From assembly GCF_003347635.1 (NCBI RefSeq), contig NZ_QDFY01000006.1, positions 62,001-126,000 of the forward strand: a stretch of DNA of 64,000 bases, given 5' to 3'. Positions 43,463 through 51,861 of the stretch are shown in pieces (the stretch's first letter is position 1; each line of letters begins with the position of its first letter). Both the position numbers and the translations under genes were made by a program. The notes below the pieces were generated by a model that worked only from the letters and a program-made list of their open reading frames with translations, did not search any database and had not been told where the DNA came from. Source of the DNA: Sphingosinicella terrae. GTDB taxonomy: Bacteria; Pseudomonadota; Alphaproteobacteria; Sphingomonadales; Sphingomonadaceae.

Positions 43463-43996
43463 TCATTGCGCCGGCACGAATCCGCCGGTGAGAAGCAGCA
43501 GAAGCTTGACGTCCATGGCGCAACCGCCCGCACGCTTGGCGGCGACGAAGGCGGCGATCTCGGCGAGCGGGACGAGGTGGACGATTATGTCCTCGCCTTC
43601 GACCCCGCCCCCTTCGCCGATCCGCGTCAGCCCCTCGGCGCGGAGCAGAGTGAAGGCCTCCGATGACATTCCCGGGGAGGCATGGAAGCGGCCGAGATCG
43701 ACCATCCGCTCGGCCCGATAGCCGGTCTCCTCCTCCAGCTCCCGGATCGCGGCAGCCTCGGCCTCCTCGCCGTCGACATCGTCACCGACGAGCCCGGCGG
43801 GAAGTTCCAGGCATTGCGCTTGCAACGGCGCTCGAAATTGCTCGACCAGTATCACCCGGCCTTCGTCGACGGCGAGGATGACGGCGGCGCTGACCCCGCG
43901 TGTGCGAGACACATATTCCCATTTGCCGCGCTTCTTGGCGGCGATGAAGCGGCCTTCCCAGACCACCTCCTCCGGAGCCGCGGAATCGTCTCTCAT
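43463..43996 (-). CDS. NUDIX hydrolase, ADP-ribose pyrophosphatase type
   Basis: A 177-residue enzyme. The Nudix box is in GEEAEAAAIRELEEETGY (residues about 76-93), preceded by ILVEQFRAPLQAQCLELPAG, the arrangement of NudF/ADP-ribose pyrophosphatases, which hydrolyse ADP-ribose to AMP and ribose phosphate. Its ATG overlaps the stop of the TPM gene by 4 bp (ATGA), so it is the last gene of a LemA-TPM-TPM-NUDIX transcript. A link between the genes is conserved in neighbourhoods but not explained by known function. Confidence 0.88.
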   Translation of the reverse strand: MRDDSAAPEEVVWEGRFIAAKKRGKWEYVSRTRGVSAAVILAVDEGRVILVEQFRAPLQAQCLELPAGLVGDDVDGEEAEAAAIRELEEETGYRAERMVDLGRFHASPGMSSEAFTLLRAEGLTRIGEGGGVEGEDIIVHLVPLAEIAAFVAAKRAGGCAMDVKLLLLLTGGFVPAQ

Positions 43997-44667
43997 AGCT
44001 CGAGCAGCCGATCCGGAAGCTCGTTGCGGTCCTGACCGGTCGGCGGGAGGATGCCCGCCAGCACGCCGCCGACCTTTTCCACCGCCAGTGCCATGCCGAT
44101 CCCGGGGCGTCCCGCCTTCACCTCGTCGATCAGCACCTCCAGCGCGTCTCCCCACACTTCCGGCTCGACCTTCTCGGCGATGGCCTTGTCGGCAAGGATC
44201 TCCGCGCGGTGCTCGGCGAGCGAGAGATAGATGAGGATGCCTGTGCGGCCGCGCGTCTTCATCTCGCAGCCGGTGCGGAACAGGGCGATGGCACGACGAT
44301 GCACGCGCCGCGACTTGGTCCGCCCCGGCGTCAGCGCCATGCGGAGCGGCCGCCAGACGAGGAGGAAGCGAACCGCCAGGAAGACCAAGGCGAGCAGGAC
44401 GAACAGGGCCAGCATCAGCCCGCCGCGCGTGAACTCGGCGTTCCAGCCGAGCGTCAGCGCCGCAGCCCAATCGATCCATGTCACGGGCACCAGCGCGATG
44501 ACCGCCGGCACGACCAGCATCGCCAGCACCGCATAATGGAGGCCGACATCGTGATAGGCGTCCGAGCGGTCGGCGACGATGGTGACGATCTCGCCCTCGC
44601 TCTCGCGCTCCGCCCGCGCCACCGCATCGGTGACGAGCTTGTGGTCCTCCGCGCTCAATCGACCCAT
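43993..44667 (-). CDS. TPM domain membrane protein (second copy)
   Basis: A 224-residue protein. An N-terminal TPM-like half starts with LSAEDHKLVTDAVARAERES and has IVTIVADRSDAYHDVGLHY. Two membrane helices (about 50-110) follow, then a cytosolic or periplasmic part with RRAIALFRTGCEMKTRGRTG and VEKVGGVLAGILPP. The start shares the ATG of TGATG with the stop of the first TPM gene; two other in-frame starts lie 1-2 codons upstream. TPM proteins take part in membrane-protein repair (in plants, photosystem II) and are often paired, as here. Confidence 0.83.
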   Translation of the reverse strand: MGRLSAEDHKLVTDAVARAERESEGEIVTIVADRSDAYHDVGLHYAVLAMLVVPAVIALVPVTWIDWAAALTLGWNAEFTRGGLMLALFVLLALVFLAVRFLLVWRPLRMALTPGRTKSRRVHRRAIALFRTGCEMKTRGRTGILIYLSLAEHRAEILADKAIAEKVEPEVWGDALEVLIDEVKAGRPGIGMALAVEKVGGVLAGILPPTGQDRNELPDRLLEL

Positions 44668-45491
44668 CACCATCCCCCCGAGGCGCCGCCGCCGCCGAAC
44701 GACCCGCCGCCGCCGGAAAAGCCGCCGCCGCCGCCCCATCCGCCGCCGCCGCCGCCCCAGCCGCCCCAGCCGCCCCCGGACGAGGAGCCTCCGCTCCCCC
44801 AGCTGCCCGGTCCCCAGATGACGATCGGCGCCCCGCGCCGGCCGCGCCGGCCTCGCCCACGATATTTGCGGCCCTTGGCACCGCCTTGGACGATGAAGGG
44901 GATGACGACGAAGACGAGCACGACGATCCAGAAGAGGATCGGCCAGATCGATGGGCCGCCCTCCGCGTCGGCGCCGCCGGCCTGCGCCGCCTCCAGCGCA
45001 CGCTGCTCGGCCTGTTCGGGCGGTGCCTGCAGCTGCTCGATGATCGCGCCGGCACCGGCCAGGATGCCGCCCGGATAGTCGTTGTCGCGGAAGCGCGGGA
45101 GGATCCGGTCCTCGACGATACGGTGCGACAAGGCATCGGTCATGATCGGCTCGAGGCCGTAGCCGACCTCGATCCGCACCTTTCGCTCGTTCGGCGCGAC
45201 CAGCAGGATGATGCCGTTATTGGCCTCGTCCTGGCCGATTCCCCAGTGGCGACCGAGCTGATAGCCGTAATCGGCGATATCGTAGCCGCCGAGGCTGCTC
45301 ACCGTCGCGACGACAAGCTGGCGGGTCGATGCCTGCTCCAGCGCTTCCAGCCGCTGGGTCAGCTCCGCCTCCTGCTCGGGGGCGAGCAGGTTCGCCTGGT
45401 CGACGACCCTTCCCGAGAGCTCGGGAAAATCCTGGGCCGCAGCAGGCGCCGCGAGGACCAAAAGGAAAAGGAGGCAGAACCGCTTAATCAT
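44667..45491 (-). CDS. TPM domain protein with Gly-rich tail (YgcG type)
   Basis: A 274-residue protein. A signal peptide (LCLLFLLVLAAPAAAQ-type core) leads to the TPM domain: LSGRVVDQANLLAPEQEAEL, STRQLVVATVSSLGGYDIAD, then GRHWGIGQDEANNGIILLVA and RIEVGYGLEPIMTDALS. A single membrane helix (WPILFWIVVLVFVVIPFIVQ) follows, then a cytoplasmic basic and very Gly-rich tail with GGWGG repeats. YgcG-like architecture is typical beside LemA, which lies upstream. Its stop overlaps the next gene's start. Probable envelope-related function, mechanism unknown. Confidence 0.88.
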   Translation of the reverse strand: MIKRFCLLFLLVLAAPAAAQDFPELSGRVVDQANLLAPEQEAELTQRLEALEQASTRQLVVATVSSLGGYDIADYGYQLGRHWGIGQDEANNGIILLVAPNERKVRIEVGYGLEPIMTDALSHRIVEDRILPRFRDNDYPGGILAGAGAIIEQLQAPPEQAEQRALEAAQAGGADAEGGPSIWPILFWIVVLVFVVIPFIVQGGAKGRKYRGRGRRGRRGAPIVIWGPGSWGSGGSSSGGGWGGWGGGGGGWGGGGGFSGGGGSFGGGGASGGW

Positions 45492-45672
45492 GGCCGCCCC
45501 TGCCTAGGTTCCCGCTCGTGATCGATCAACGTCGCGACGACGGCGCGCGTCGCGTTCTCGATTGCCAGGGCCGGCCGCCCAGCCCTCGACTGCGGGAGCA
45601 TGTCGCGATCGATGATCTCTGCCGCCGCGGCCAGCGTGAGAAGAAAAGGCCGCGGATGGACCCGCCCGATGC

Positions 45673-46278
45673 TCAGGGTGTGGCGCCGTTCGTGTCGAAG
45701 CTGACGGTCGGCGCGACGTCGGCATTGGGAACGGTCGCCTCGAACGGCACCATCGGTTCCGCGCCGTAGATGATGCGGGCGCCGATCACGGCGGGGAAGG
45801 TGCGGATCTCCGTATTAAAGGCCCGCACCGCCTCGTTATAATCGCGGATCGCGATCGTGATGCGGTTCTCGGTTCCTTCCAGCTGGCTCATCAGCGTCGC
45901 GAAATTCTGTTGGCTCTGGAGGTTGGGATAGGCTTCCTGGAGCCGCTGGAGGGGAATGATCGCCGCACTGAGACTGTTCTGCGCCTCCTGGAAGCGCTGC
46001 ATCGCCTCGGGATCGGTGAGCTGGTCGGGGGAGACCGTGATCCGGGTCGCATCGGCGCGCGCCTGGGTGACGTTGGTCAGGATCCGCTCTTCCGAGGCGG
46101 CGGCGCCGCGGACCGTGGCGACCAGGTTAGGGATCAGGTTGGCGCGGCGCTGGTACGACGCCTGCACGTCGGCCCATCTTGCCTTGGCATTCTCCTCCGC
46201 GGTCGGGATCGAGTTGATACCGCAGGCGGAGAGCGTGACCGCGATCGCGGCGAGGACGGCGAAAAGTCGAGTGCGCAT
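45673..46278 (-). CDS. LemA family protein
   Basis: A 201-residue protein. The N-terminus has a membrane segment with lipobox-like VTLSAC (LFAVLAAIAVTLSACGI), so it may be lipid anchored. The LemA fold follows: ENAKARWADVQASYQRRANL, LIPNLVATVRGAAASEERIL and LQSQQNFATLMSQLEGTENR with RDYNEAVRAFNTEIRTFP, which is the strongest family signature. LemA proteins are membrane-linked helical bundles next to TPM proteins in many bacteria. The first TPM gene lies 181 bp downstream on the same strand, and together they form the usual LemA-TPM pair. Confidence 0.9.
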   Translation of the reverse strand: MRTRLFAVLAAIAVTLSACGINSIPTAEENAKARWADVQASYQRRANLIPNLVATVRGAAASEERILTNVTQARADATRITVSPDQLTDPEAMQRFQEAQNSLSAAIIPLQRLQEAYPNLQSQQNFATLMSQLEGTENRITIAIRDYNEAVRAFNTEIRTFPAVIGARIIYGAEPMVPFEATVPNADVAPTVSFDTNGATP

Positions 46279-46356
46279 GGCGAACGGGCCCCTATCAGAT
46301 CCGCCATTCAGGTAGGCGCTTCGATCCGCCTCCGCAACGGGAGGCACAATAGGAAA

Positions 46357-46382
46357 CGGCGGCGGTGAGATCACCGCCGCCG
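46357..46382 (-). terminator. Rho-independent terminator of the tonB-exbBD cluster
   Basis: CGGCGGCGGTG and CACCGCCGCCG form an 11-bp perfect stem with an AGAT loop. On the minus strand it lies 24 bp after the stop of the last exbD gene and is followed by TTTCCTATT. This is a typical intrinsic terminator. Confidence 0.7.
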
Positions 46383-46405
46383 CAACCTTGCATCAGAAGG
46401 AGCGA

Positions 46406-46834
46406 TCAGAAGTTCGCGTAGGCCTCGTTGCCGACGAAGCCCATCGCCTGCACGTTGGCGCGCTTGGCGACGGCGAGGACCTCGTCCACGACCTCGTAGC
46501 GCGCATCCGGGTGCGGCTGCAGGTGGAGCTCCGGAGTCGGCGTCATCGTCGTGGTGATGTCGAGATACTGCCTCAGCGTCACCATGTTCACGGGAGCGCC
46601 GTTCCAGAGCACCGCGTCGTTCGGCATGATCACGATCTTGTTCTTGACCGGGTCGATCGGCGGCGGAGTCTGGTTGTCCTGGTTCTGCGGCAGGTCGAGC
46701 TTCACCGCGTGAGTCTGCACCGGGATGGTGATGATGAACATGATCAGCAGCACCAGCATCACGTCGATGAGCGGCGTGGTGTTGATGTCCATCATCGGTT
46801 CGCTGGACTCAGGATTCAGGGTCGATGCACTCAT
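46406..46834 (-). CDS. exbD: ExbD/TolR biopolymer transport protein (second)
   Basis: A 142-residue protein with one N-terminal helix (LIDVMLVLLIMFIITIPV) that contains the essential Asp of the ExbD proton path (DVMLVLL), preceded by the short MMDINTTPL motif. A periplasmic domain follows (AVKLDLPQ and VPNEAYANF-like end). Together with ExbB it forms the proton-driven motor that energises TonB-dependent receptors. It is the last gene of a tonB-exbB-exbD-exbD run, 24 bp after the first exbD. Two ExbD paralogues in a row are common in sphingomonads. Confidence 0.92.
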   Translation of the reverse strand: MSASTLNPESSEPMMDINTTPLIDVMLVLLIMFIITIPVQTHAVKLDLPQNQDNQTPPPIDPVKNKIVIMPNDAVLWNGAPVNMVTLRQYLDITTTMTPTPELHLQPHPDARYEVVDEVLAVAKRANVQAMGFVGNEAYANF

Positions 46835-46857
46835 TGTCTAACTCCTGCTTCCCGGGC

Positions 46858-47343
46858 TCACAGACGCCGGCCGCCGGTCGGCTCCGGCTCTGAGATGAAC
46901 CCGATCCTCGCGAAACCCGCGCGCTGCATGGTGAAGATCGCCCCGCCGATGCAACGATAGGGGGTGTCGATGTCGCCCCTGATGTGCACCTCGGGCATGT
47001 TCTCCTCGGTGATGTTCTCCGGACCGCCGAGCGCCACGACCTGGCCTTCGAGCTCGGCGACCGCCCGGTCGAGCAGCTGCTGCGAGTCCAGCCTGCTGAG
47101 GTCCCAATAGACCTCGCACTGCCCGTTGGCGTAGGTCACCGACAGGTTGACGTTCTCCGGCTTGGTGGTCGTCGCCTCGAACTCCACCTTGGGCAGCCGA
47201 ACCGGCACCGTCTGCAGCACGACGGGCACGGCGATCAGGAAGATGATCAGCAGCACCAGCATGACGTCGACGAGCGGCGTCGTGTTGATGTCGGACATCG
47301 GTGTTTCTTCACCGTCTCCGGATTCGCCGACCTGCATTGCCAT
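46858..47343 (-). CDS. exbD: ExbD/TolR biopolymer transport protein (first)
   Basis: A 161-residue ExbD. MSDINTTPLVDVMLVLLIIF has the conserved start and the membrane Asp, and the helix runs to AVPVVLQTVPV. The periplasmic domain includes LDRAVAELEGQVVALGG and PEVHIRGDIDTPYRCIGGAI. A short extra N-terminal extension (GESGDGEE) distinguishes it from the second copy. It follows exbB at a distance of 87 bp that holds a strong hairpin. Part of the TonB energising complex. Confidence 0.92.
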   Translation of the reverse strand: MAMQVGESGDGEETPMSDINTTPLVDVMLVLLIIFLIAVPVVLQTVPVRLPKVEFEATTTKPENVNLSVTYANGQCEVYWDLSRLDSQQLLDRAVAELEGQVVALGGPENITEENMPEVHIRGDIDTPYRCIGGAIFTMQRAGFARIGFISEPEPTGGRRL

Positions 47344-47394
47344 GTTTCAGTTCCTATCCTGACTTCCCGCGGCCCGGGGGTCGCGGCGGATGGC

Positions 47395-47419
47395 GGCGGC
47401 GGAGCCGGGCTCCGCCGCC
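47395..47419 (-). other. Strong hairpin between exbB and the first exbD
   Basis: GGCGGCGGAGC and GCTCCGCCGCC pair perfectly over 11 bp with a 3-nt loop, 12 bp after the exbB stop and 52 bp before the exbD start. It has no T-run. It could stabilise the exbB message or partly terminate, giving more ExbB than ExbD. Confidence 0.5.
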
Positions 47420-47430
47420 GGGACTTCCGG

Positions 47431-48228
47431 TTACGCCTTCTGGCCGGCGCTCGAACCCGCGGTCGAAGCGGTCGAGGCGGTCGACGCGCCGGTCGCAGGA
47501 CGGGCGGCGGCGCCGGCAGCCGGAGCGCGAGCCGCGGCAGAGACGGCCGGACGGACGCTGCCGCCGGACATCATGTAGCCGTGCAGATCGTTCGCGAAGC
47601 GGGCGAGCTCCTCGACGATCGCCTTGTTGCGGCGCATCAGCCAGTTGTACTGCATGACGGCCGGGACCGCCACGATCAGGCCGAGCGCGGTCATGATCAG
47701 CGCCTCGCCGACCGGGCCGGCGACGGTGTCGATCGACGCCTGGCCGGCGGCGCCGATCTTGATCAGCGCGCGATAGATGCCGACGACGGTGCCGAACAGG
47801 CCGACGAACGGCGCGGTCGAACCGACGGTGGCGAGCAGGGCAAGGCCGGTCGACAGCTTGGACGCGACCGCGCCCTGGCTGCGCGCCAGCGAGCCGAGCA
47901 TCCAGTCATGCTGGTCGATCGGGTCGGTGAGCTTGGTGTGCTGCTCCTGGGCGAGCATGCCGTCGTCGACGATCTGGCGGTAGGCACCGTTCTTGTCGAG
48001 CTTGTTGGCGGCTTCGCGCAGATTGGCCGACTGCCAGAAGGAGGTGCGCGCACGGCGCCCTTCCTTGATGATCTTCTGCTGGTCGATCAGCTTGACGAAG
48101 AAGACGTACCAGGAGGCGACCGACATGATGACGAGAGCCGCGAAGGTAAGCCAGGCGATGACGCCGCCCTGCTGCAGAGCGCCGACTAGTCCGAAATCAC
48201 CGTGAGGGGCTGCTGCTGGTGCTGCCAT
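47431..48228 (-). CDS. exbB: ExbB/TolQ/MotA proton channel protein
   Basis: A 265-residue protein with three membrane helices: GGVIAWLTFAALVIMSVASW, then LATVGSTAPFVGLFGTVVGI and LIMTALGLIVAVPAVMQYNW. These are the conserved features of ExbB, with the Thr and Pro-Phe of TAPFVGLFGTV lining the proton path. A long Ala/Thr/Ser-rich tail ends the protein. It lies 60 bp after tonB on the same strand and forms the motor with the two ExbD proteins. The number of TonB receptors in the window gives an obvious use. Confidence 0.94.
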   Translation of the reverse strand: MAAPAAAPHGDFGLVGALQQGGVIAWLTFAALVIMSVASWYVFFVKLIDQQKIIKEGRRARTSFWQSANLREAANKLDKNGAYRQIVDDGMLAQEQHTKLTDPIDQHDWMLGSLARSQGAVASKLSTGLALLATVGSTAPFVGLFGTVVGIYRALIKIGAAGQASIDTVAGPVGEALIMTALGLIVAVPAVMQYNWLMRRNKAIVEELARFANDLHGYMMSGGSVRPAVSAAARAPAAGAAARPATGASTASTASTAGSSAGQKA

Positions 48229-48288
48229 TGTCTCAATTCCTTCTCATGCAAATAGGTAGATTGGGATGTGGAAAAAGGCTGAACTGGA

Positions 48289-48952
48289 TTATTCCTGGAT
48301 TCGCCACGTGATGCGGGCGCTCACCGAGTCCGTGGTCGGGTTGCCCCGATTGTCGCGAGCCGGCGTGAAACGGGCGCGGCTGCGCATGATCCGGCAGGTG
48401 GCGGCATCGAGCGCGCTCGAGCCGCTCGACGACGTAACCGTGCAATCGGATACGCGGCCATTCGGGCCGACGGTGAGACGGAAGCCAGTCGTGCCCTCTT
48501 CCTCGTTGCGCAGAGCCGAGGCCGGATAGTCGTCGTTGGAGACGTAGGAGGCGAGGTTGGCGCGGGCGCGGGCCGGCTCGACGGTGCGAGGCGGCGGCGG
48601 CGGCGGGGCCGGGGGGGGCCGGCGGAGCCGGCGGCGCGGTCGGCGTGATGACGACGGGCGGGGCGGTGGGAACCGAGGCGATCGGCGGCGGCGGAGTCTG
48701 CGTGCGGACGATAGGCGGCGGCGCCACGACGGGCGGCGGCTGCACGTCCGGCGTCTCCGGGGGCGGCGGCAGCTCCTCGGGCGGCGGCGGCTCCTCGGTG
48801 ACATCGAAGGTCTTCAGATCCTCCTGGACACCCTTGACGAATTTATAGGCGAGGCCAGTGACGAAGGCATAGCCGAGAAGGGCGTGGAGGATGGCAACGA
48901 GGACGATCGCCCAGACACGTCCCGTGCTCATTCTCTGATCAACGTACGACAT
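48289..48952 (-). CDS. tonB: TonB energy transducer, frameshifted in a G8 run
   Basis: TonB couples the ExbBD motor to outer-membrane receptors. The start at 48952 gives an N-terminal anchor (VWAIVLVAILHALLGYAFVT) and a long Pro-rich linker (PPPPEELPPPPETPDV). The C-terminal domain (RANLASYVSNDDYPASALRN, LTVGPNGRVSDCTV, then ATCRIMRSRARFTPARDNRG) is in a different frame. The switch falls in the run of eight G at 48611-48618; removing one base joins the two halves into a normal protein of about 220 residues. A sequencing error, a natural mutation or slippage could explain it. It is the first gene of the exb run and divergent from the secreted-protein gene at 49174. Confidence 0.8.
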
Positions 48953-49173
48953 TAACCAGCCAGGCTCCCTCTCTTGTGCTGCCGACCGCCCGCATAAAAC
49001 GCAGGGGGCGGGGTTCGGTTCATCCATGTAACGGCATGGATGCGGGGGGTTGTCTATAGTGACAGTCTGGCCGACGCAATCCTTCTGTGACTCATACGAT
49101 CCCGATGGATTCGCTACGCAATGCGCGGTTAATGCCCGGCCCGCTAGGCACCGGTTCCGACGCGGGAGAAATG

Positions 49174-50013
49174 ATGCGCACCCTCACTATCTCGATGGCC
49201 TTCGCGGCCATGATGTTCGCCGTCCAACCCCTTGAGGCGCAAGGAGTCCCGGCCGCGCCGACGCTGACCTATGCGGACCTGGCCGACCTCGCCCTCGCTG
49301 CACCGGTCGTCGCCCATGTCCGGGTCGAGCGAAGCGACGCCCTGTCCGAAAGAGAGACAAGCGGAGTGCCCGCGGGACACCGCCGATTCCTCATCGAGGC
49401 GAGCGTGGTCGCCCTGATTCGCGGCACCGGCGGACTGCCGCCGCGAGTCAGTTACCTGGTCGACCTTCCCAACGATTCTCGGGGCCGCGCGCAGCGCATC
49501 CGCCGGCGGACCGAATATCTGGTCTTCGCCAGCCGGGTACCGAATCGCCCCGCCGAGCTGAGGCTCGCCGCACCCGACGCCCAGCTGCCGGCCTCCCCCG
49601 AACTGGCCGAGCGGTTGCGCGGGATTCTTCGCGATTCGATCGCGCCGGACGCCGCGCCGGCCATCGTCGGCATCGGCCGCGCGTTCCATGTTCCGGGCTC
49701 GCTGCCCGGCGAGAGCGAGACCCAGATCTTCCTGCTTGCCAGTGACGATCGCCCGATCTCGCTCAGCGTGCTGCGCCGTCCGGGCGAGCAGCCCCGCTGG
49801 TCGGTGGCGCTCGGCGAGATGGTGGACAATGCCGCCGCTGCCCCGCAGCCGGAGACTCTGCTCTGGTACCGCCTGGCCTGCACGTTGCCGCGCGAGCTGC
49901 CGGCGCAGAGCGTGAGCGAAGCGACTCCGCAGGAGGCGCAGGCGATCAGGGCTGATTATCGGCTGGTGATGGAGGGCCTCGGAACCTGCACCCGAAGCCG
50001 GATTCCCCGCTGA
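49174..50013 (+). CDS. Secreted protein of unknown function
   Basis: A 279-residue exported protein. The start at 49174 has GGAG 5 bp upstream and gives a signal peptide (TLTISMAFAAMMFAVQPLEA) with cleavage after AEAQ-like LEAQ. The mature part is soluble: YADLADLALAAPVVAHVRVE, VVALIRGTGGLPPRVSYLVD, RTEYLVFASRVPNRPAELRL. A C-terminal CTLPRELP...TCTR region holds two Cys. I recall related proteins in many sphingomonads next to tonB genes but know no function. The gene is divergent from tonB, with a shared 220-bp region. Confidence 0.7.
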   Translation: MRTLTISMAFAAMMFAVQPLEAQGVPAAPTLTYADLADLALAAPVVAHVRVERSDALSERETSGVPAGHRRFLIEASVVALIRGTGGLPPRVSYLVDLPNDSRGRAQRIRRRTEYLVFASRVPNRPAELRLAAPDAQLPASPELAERLRGILRDSIAPDAAPAIVGIGRAFHVPGSLPGESETQIFLLASDDRPISLSVLRRPGEQPRWSVALGEMVDNAAAAPQPETLLWYRLACTLPRELPAQSVSEATPQEAQAIRADYRLVMEGLGTCTRSRIPR

Positions 50014-50032
50014 CCGACGCGTTCGCGGGGCC

Positions 50033-50434
50033 TCAGAAGGAGGCCAGCTCGACGCCGACGCCGGCGCAATCGGGGTAGATGTCGGGCTTGCGGGTGGAGA
50101 CGCGAAGCGCAGTCACGCCGCGACGAGCGGCGACCAGGGCATAGATTTCCCGCACCAGCGTCTCCTGGAGGTTGAAGCGTCGGCCCTGGATCAGGGTTGT
50201 GACCTCGGTGCGCAGGAAATCGTAGTTCCAGGCGCTGTCGGAGGCATCTTCCGACGAGAAGGAAGACTCGTCGACCCACACCTCGACGGTCAGCAGCAGC
50301 CGCTGCGGATTGCCGATCTCGAACTCGTGGAAGCCGATGTCGAGCTGGAGCTGATAATCCTCGAGCACGATCTTGCGGGTCTTCGGACGGAGGGCTTCCG
50401 GTACCAAGCCGTCCAGCGCGGCCGCATTCTGCAT
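50033..50434 (-). CDS. folB: Dihydroneopterin aldolase
   Basis: A 133-residue enzyme that converts dihydroneopterin to 6-hydroxymethyl-dihydropterin in folate synthesis, and may epimerise it. The fold shows IVLEDYQLQLDIGFHEFEIG, then RLLLTVEVWVDE and YDFLRTEVTTLIQGRRFNLQ, then ETLVREIYALVAARRGVTAL and VSTRKPDIYP, which matches the tunnel-fold enzyme. The start at 50434 has GGAG 6 bp upstream. It is downstream of an SDR protein on the same strand, 28 bp away. Confidence 0.86.
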   Translation of the reverse strand: MQNAAALDGLVPEALRPKTRKIVLEDYQLQLDIGFHEFEIGNPQRLLLTVEVWVDESSFSSEDASDSAWNYDFLRTEVTTLIQGRRFNLQETLVREIYALVAARRGVTALRVSTRKPDIYPDCAGVGVELASF

Positions 50435-50462
50435 GGCTTGCTCCAATTCCTTCGCCGCCCGA

Positions 50463-51239
50463 TCAGTCCCTGCCCGGCTTGGGCGGGAAGCCTTGGATGA
50501 ACTGAACGTCGCGCGCGAGCGACAGGAAACGCTGGCCGCCGTCAAGCAGGATCGTCTGGCCGGTCAGGGTCGGCGTGGCGAGGATGAAGCGCAGCGCCGC
50601 CACGATCTCGGCGACGTCGACGCCGCGGCCAAGGGCGTTGAGCGCGTGCACGGCTTCGAAATTGGCGCGGCTCTGCGGCCCCGATACCAGGGTAACCGAA
50701 GGCGCGATGCCGCAGACCCGGAGCGCCGGCGCATAGGCCCGGGCGCACAATTCGGTGAGACCGGCAAATCCCAGCTTCGAAACGGTGTAGGTGAAGAAAT
50801 CGGGATTGGGCGCGGCGATCTTTGCGTCCAGCAGGTTGACGATGACCCCGCCTTCCGCCCCGGCGTGTCTGGCGAAAGCCTGCGACAGCAAAGCGGGCGC
50901 GCGCAGGTTGACGTCGATATGCGCGGCCCAATCCTCGACGCTGAAATCCAGCGCCGAATCGTGGACGAAGCGCGAGGCGTTGTTGACGAGGAGGCGTGCA
51001 GGCGGGAGCCCCTCCAGAGCGGCCATGATCGTCTCGGCGGCCGTAATCTCGGCAAGATCGGCGGCGACGACGCTGGCCGAGCCGAGCTCGGCGGCCAGCG
51101 CCCGCGCCTCCGGCTGCGAATGGTTGCAGTGGATGAGGACGTGCCAGCCGTCCTCCGCCAGGGCCCGGGACAGCGCCGCGCCGATGCGGCGCGCACCGCC
51201 GGTGACGATCGCCGTCCGTGGCTCCTTCGTCTCGACCAT
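50463..51239 (-). CDS. SDR oxidoreductase, pteridine-reductase/FolM type
   Basis: A 258-residue short-chain reductase. The cofactor motif is IVTGGARRIGAALSRALAED, with the RRIG and LIHCNHSQPEA segments typical of pteridine reductases that use NADPH. The active site has Asp in place of the usual Ser (VNLLDAKIAAPNPDFFTYTV) together with the Tyr and Lys of YTVSKLG, again as in PTR1/FolM. Its pairing with folB agrees with reduction of dihydrofolate or dihydromonapterin. The operon order is SDR then folB, minus strand. It is divergent from the DUF1285 gene. Confidence 0.78.
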   Translation of the reverse strand: MVETKEPRTAIVTGGARRIGAALSRALAEDGWHVLIHCNHSQPEARALAAELGSASVVAADLAEITAAETIMAALEGLPPARLLVNNASRFVHDSALDFSVEDWAAHIDVNLRAPALLSQAFARHAGAEGGVIVNLLDAKIAAPNPDFFTYTVSKLGFAGLTELCARAYAPALRVCGIAPSVTLVSGPQSRANFEAVHALNALGRGVDVAEIVAALRFILATPTLTGQTILLDGGQRFLSLARDVQFIQGFPPKPGRD

Positions 51240-51297
51240 GGCTGAAGCCGATAGCGGGCCGCTTTGCCGGTGACCAGTCAGAGGCTAGAGGCCGATC

Positions 51298-51861
51298 ATG
51301 GATGACCTTCAGTCGAACCTCGCCGGCCTCACACTGGCCGACATCGCGCGGCTCGCCGAGGCGCGCCGTTTGCCGCCCGTGGAGAAGTGGGACCCGCAGC
51401 ATTGCGGTCACAGCGGCATGCGCATCGCGCGCGACGGGACCTGGTTCCACGAAGGCAGGCCGATCGGCCGGCCGGAGATGGTCCGGCTCTTCTCGACCAT
51501 CCTGCGACGCGAGCCCGACGGCAGCTTCGTTCTGGTGACGCCGGTGGAGAAGCTCGCCATCGACGTCGACGACGCGCCTTTCCTCGCGGTCGAGGTGAAG
51601 AGCGCCGGCGAGAGCCGGAGCCGCTCGCTCGCCTTCCGCCTCAACAGCGGAGATCTGGTCGTCGCCGGGCCGGACCATCCGATCATTCTGCGGTCGGGCA
51701 AGGACGGCCCCCATCCCTATTTGGCGGTCCGTGGCGGGCTGGAGGCGATGCTGGCAAGGCCGGTCTATTACGAACTGGCGGAGATCGCCCTCGCCGAGGC
51801 GTCGCAGCCCGCCGGAATCTGGAGCAGCGGCGCCTTCTTCGCGCTGGAGCCGGGGGAATGA
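51298..51861 (+). CDS. DUF1285 protein
   Basis: A 187-residue protein of the DUF1285 family. WDPQHCGHSGMRIARDGTWF is the signature, with GRPEMVRLFSTILRREPDGS and VTPVEKLAIDVDDAPFLAVE after it and a C-terminal region that contains GPHPYLAVRGGLEAML. It is a small soluble protein with no known activity. Its stop overlaps the start of the CoA pyrophosphatase (ATGA), so it begins a DUF1285-NUDIX-cca operon, an arrangement seen widely in alphaproteobacteria. Confidence 0.88.
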   Translation: MDDLQSNLAGLTLADIARLAEARRLPPVEKWDPQHCGHSGMRIARDGTWFHEGRPIGRPEMVRLFSTILRREPDGSFVLVTPVEKLAIDVDDAPFLAVEVKSAGESRSRSLAFRLNSGDLVVAGPDHPIILRSGKDGPHPYLAVRGGLEAMLARPVYYELAEIALAEASQPAGIWSSGAFFALEPGE

